The position numbers and the translations under genes were made by a program. The notes beneath the pieces were generated by a model that was not told where the DNA came from, did not search any database, and saw only the letters and a list, made by a program, of their open reading frames with translations. Source: an uncultured Bacteroides sp. (GTDB lineage Bacteria > Bacteroidota > Bacteroidia > Bacteroidales > Bacteroidaceae). From it: 8,534 nt of DNA. The stretch is taken from assembly GCA_947071285.1 (NCBI GenBank), contig CAMTFK010000196.1:1-8534 (forward strand), written 5' to 3'. Below are positions 6,882 to 8,534 of the stretch, piece after piece; position 1 is the stretch's first letter; each line of letters opens with the position of its first letter.

Positions 6882-8444
6882 ATGTTCAAGAATCATCCTA
6901 AAGGTCTGTTGGCGGCTGCTATCTCCAATATGGGCGAACGGTTCGGCTACTACATTATGAACGCCGTGCTGGTATTGTTCCTCTGCTCCAAGTTCGGCCT
7001 GAGTGACGAAACCAGTTCCATTATCTATTCGGTTTTCTATTGCGGAATCTACGTACTAAGCCTGGTGGGCGGTATCATTGCCGACAAGACACAAAACTAT
7101 AAAGGAACTATCATGTCAGGACTGATAGTGATGTCGTTGGGCTACGTCATTCTGTCAATTCCCGTCTTGTCCACAGCCGATAATATTGATTGGTTGCTTC
7201 CTTTGACGTGTGTCTCCCTGTTTTTCATTGCTTTCGGTAATGGACTTTTCAAGGGAAATCTGCAAGCTATTGTAGGTCAGATGTATGACAATCTGGAAAA
7301 AGAAGCTGAGAAAAAAGGACCCGAAGCGCTGAAATTGGCTAAGAGCCGTCGTGATTCAGGCTTCCAGATTTTCTATGTATTTATCAATATCGGTGGTCTG
7401 ATTGCACCTTTTGTTGCTCCTATGCTCAGAGAATGGTGGCTGAAAGTTCACAGCATGATGTACAATGCCGATCTACCTGCATTGTGCCATCAGTATATTA
7501 AGGAAGGCGCCAATATGGCTTCCGACAATCTCTCTAATCTGAATGAACTGGTTGCTAAAGTGGGTGGTACGGTGACAAGTGATTTGGCTCCGTTCTGTAC
7601 GCAGTATCTTGACGTGTTTAATACAGGTATCCACTATTCATTCATAGCTTCGGTAGTAGCTATGCTCATTTCTCTCTTTATTTTTATTGCCTGCAGGAAA
7701 GTATTCCCTACACCGGGTAAGAAAGAGAAGCAAGAATCGGTGGGTTATACTGCTGAAGAGAAAGCTGCTATGGCAAAGGAGATAAAACAACGTCTGTATG
7801 CATTGTTTGCAGTATTGGGTATCGTAATTTTCTTCTGGTTCTCGTTCCATCAGAACGGACAATCGCTTTCACTCTTTGCCCGCGACTTTGTAGTAACCGA
7901 TAGTATTGCGCCCGAAATCTGGCAAGCTGTGAATCCGTTCTTTGTAATCGTACTTACTCCGCTCATTATGCTCTTCTTTGGTTCGCTTGCCCGTCGTGGT
8001 CAGCAGATTTCCACCCCTAAGAAGATTGCTATCGGTATGGGTATTGCAGGACTTGCTTTCTTGTTCCTTACTATTTATTCAGCAATGCAAGGCTATCCTT
8101 CAGGTACCGAGTTCAAGGCGATGGCGGACTCTGCTAAAGCCGGACTGAAAGCCGGACCGTGGGTATTGATTGTGGTTTATTTCTTCTTGACTGTAGCCGA
8201 ACTTTTCATTTCACCGCTTGGTCTTTCATTTGTTTCCAAGGTAGCTCCTAAGCATATTCAGGGCTTGTGTCAAGGCTTGTGGTTGGGTGCAACGGCGATA
8301 GGTAACCTCTTCTTGTTCCTGGGTCCTATGATGTATAATAAGATTCCTATCTGGCAGTGCTGGACTGTGTTCTTTGTTATTTGCCTTGTCTCAATGGGTG
8401 TCATGTTTGCTATGGTGAAGTGGCTGGAAAGAGTAACGAAATAA
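6882..8444 (+). CDS. POT/PTR2-family peptide transporter (MFS), divergent
   Basis: This 520-residue inner-membrane protein belongs to the proton-dependent oligopeptide transporter family and probably imports di- or tripeptides. Twelve hydrophobic segments fit at about 22-38, 46-68, 74-95, 103-123, 160-182, 250-272, 303-325, 350-369, 380-400, 424-450, 462-482 and 490-512. Family landmarks: ERFGYY (19-24) in helix 1, FGNGLFKGN with K124 in helix 4, FYVFINIGGLIAP (164-176) in helix 5, VNPFFVIVLTPLI in helix 8, and AELFISPLGLSFVSKVAP with E440 in helix 10. Three oddities: the first Glu of the ExxER motif is N16; the acidic residue usual in the helix 7 FEQ-like motif is H323; and the roughly 30-residue linker between helices 6 and 7 is too short and polar to hold the HA/HB helix pair of most bacterial POTs. 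Residues about 183-249 form an extra loop, predicted periplasmic. Family membership is firm; substrate and coupling mode are not. Confidence 0.92.
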   Translation: MFKNHPKGLLAAAISNMGERFGYYIMNAVLVLFLCSKFGLSDETSSIIYSVFYCGIYVLSLVGGIIADKTQNYKGTIMSGLIVMSLGYVILSIPVLSTADNIDWLLPLTCVSLFFIAFGNGLFKGNLQAIVGQMYDNLEKEAEKKGPEALKLAKSRRDSGFQIFYVFINIGGLIAPFVAPMLREWWLKVHSMMYNADLPALCHQYIKEGANMASDNLSNLNELVAKVGGTVTSDLAPFCTQYLDVFNTGIHYSFIASVVAMLISLFIFIACRKVFPTPGKKEKQESVGYTAEEKAAMAKEIKQRLYALFAVLGIVIFFWFSFHQNGQSLSLFARDFVVTDSIAPEIWQAVNPFFVIVLTPLIMLFFGSLARRGQQISTPKKIAIGMGIAGLAFLFLTIYSAMQGYPSGTEFKAMADSAKAGLKAGPWVLIVVYFFLTVAELFISPLGLSFVSKVAPKHIQGLCQGLWLGATAIGNLFLFLGPMMYNKIPIWQCWTVFFVICLVSMGVMFAMVKWLERVTK

Positions 8445-8467
8445 TTAAAAATTAGAAATTAAAAATT
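8444..8467 (+). repeat. Tandem imperfect AATTAAAAATTA repeat
   Basis: The motif AATTAAAAATTA at 8443-8454 recurs as AATTAAAAATTA at 8457-8468, separated by GA, directly after the transporter stop codon. The second copy forms the outer left arm of the terminator and its inverse completes the right arm. Such A/T repeats around terminators are common in Bacteroides; I see no sign of a mobile element. Confidence 0.6.
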
Positions 8468-8518
8468 AAAGGCTGCGCAGTTCAAAAGAGAACATTGCGC
8501 AGCCTTTAATTTTTAATT
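8457..8518. terminator. Strong bidirectional intrinsic terminator hairpin
   Basis: The left arm at 8457-8479 and right arm at 8496-8518 are perfect 23-base inverted complements, with GC-rich core GGCTGCGCA/TGCGCAGCC and A/T-rich flanks that supply a U-tract on either strand. The 16-base apical part contains a further 4-bp stem GTTC/GAAC (8480-8483 with 8490-8493) around a 6-base loop. It lies 12 bases after the transporter stop and would end its transcript; its symmetry suits a converging gene just beyond the window. Confidence 0.93.
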
Positions 8519-8534
8519 GATTTCCATCCCCATT

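Overview
The window looks like a piece of a Bacteroides or close Bacteroidales chromosome. The evidence is indirect but consistent: moderate GC genes separated by AT-rich spacers, starts that lack Shine-Dalgarno sequences, promoter-like TAnnTTTG boxes typical of Bacteroidota, PorT-like and type-B sorting-domain envelope proteins, and Bacteroidota-type UvrA and POT transporter sequences. The first 47 bases are not genomic. They are an Illumina Nextera adapter (P7 tail, index, read-2 primer site and Tn5 mosaic end), so base 48 is where biological sequence begins and the contig end is artificial.

Region 1 (48-2633, minus strand) is a two-gene envelope unit. The upstream gene (805-2583) encodes an exported protein with three LysM peptidoglycan-binding modules followed by a periplasmic-binding-protein type I-like domain. 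The downstream gene (91-777), 27 bases away, encodes a small outer-membrane beta-barrel protein. A good TAnnTTTG promoter lies just before the LysM gene and rules out the longer upstream start.

Region 2 (2634-6788, plus strand) is a tightly packed three-gene unit: an exported protein ending in a gliding-motility/T9SS type-B sorting domain, uvrA (excinuclease subunit A), and a YbaK/EbsC-type aminoacyl-tRNA deacylase. The first gene's stop codon abuts the uvrA start with no spacer and in the same frame, and the uvrA-ybaK spacer is 3 bases. This links a predicted secreted protein with nucleotide excision repair and translation quality control.

Region 3 (6789-8534, plus strand) has a short promoter region, a POT-family peptide transporter, and a very strong bidirectional terminator hairpin with 23-base perfect arms. 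The transporter is atypical: two acidic positions used for proton coupling in studied relatives are replaced, the extra helix pair HA/HB common in bacterial POTs appears absent, and there is a large predicted periplasmic insertion between helices 5 and 6.

No phage, insertion sequence, CRISPR array, tRNA or rRNA was seen. Most of the window is ordinary core chromosome. The points most worth a second look are the LysM plus PBP-like/barrel pair, the orphan sorting-domain gene fused head-to-tail to uvrA, and the divergent transporter.
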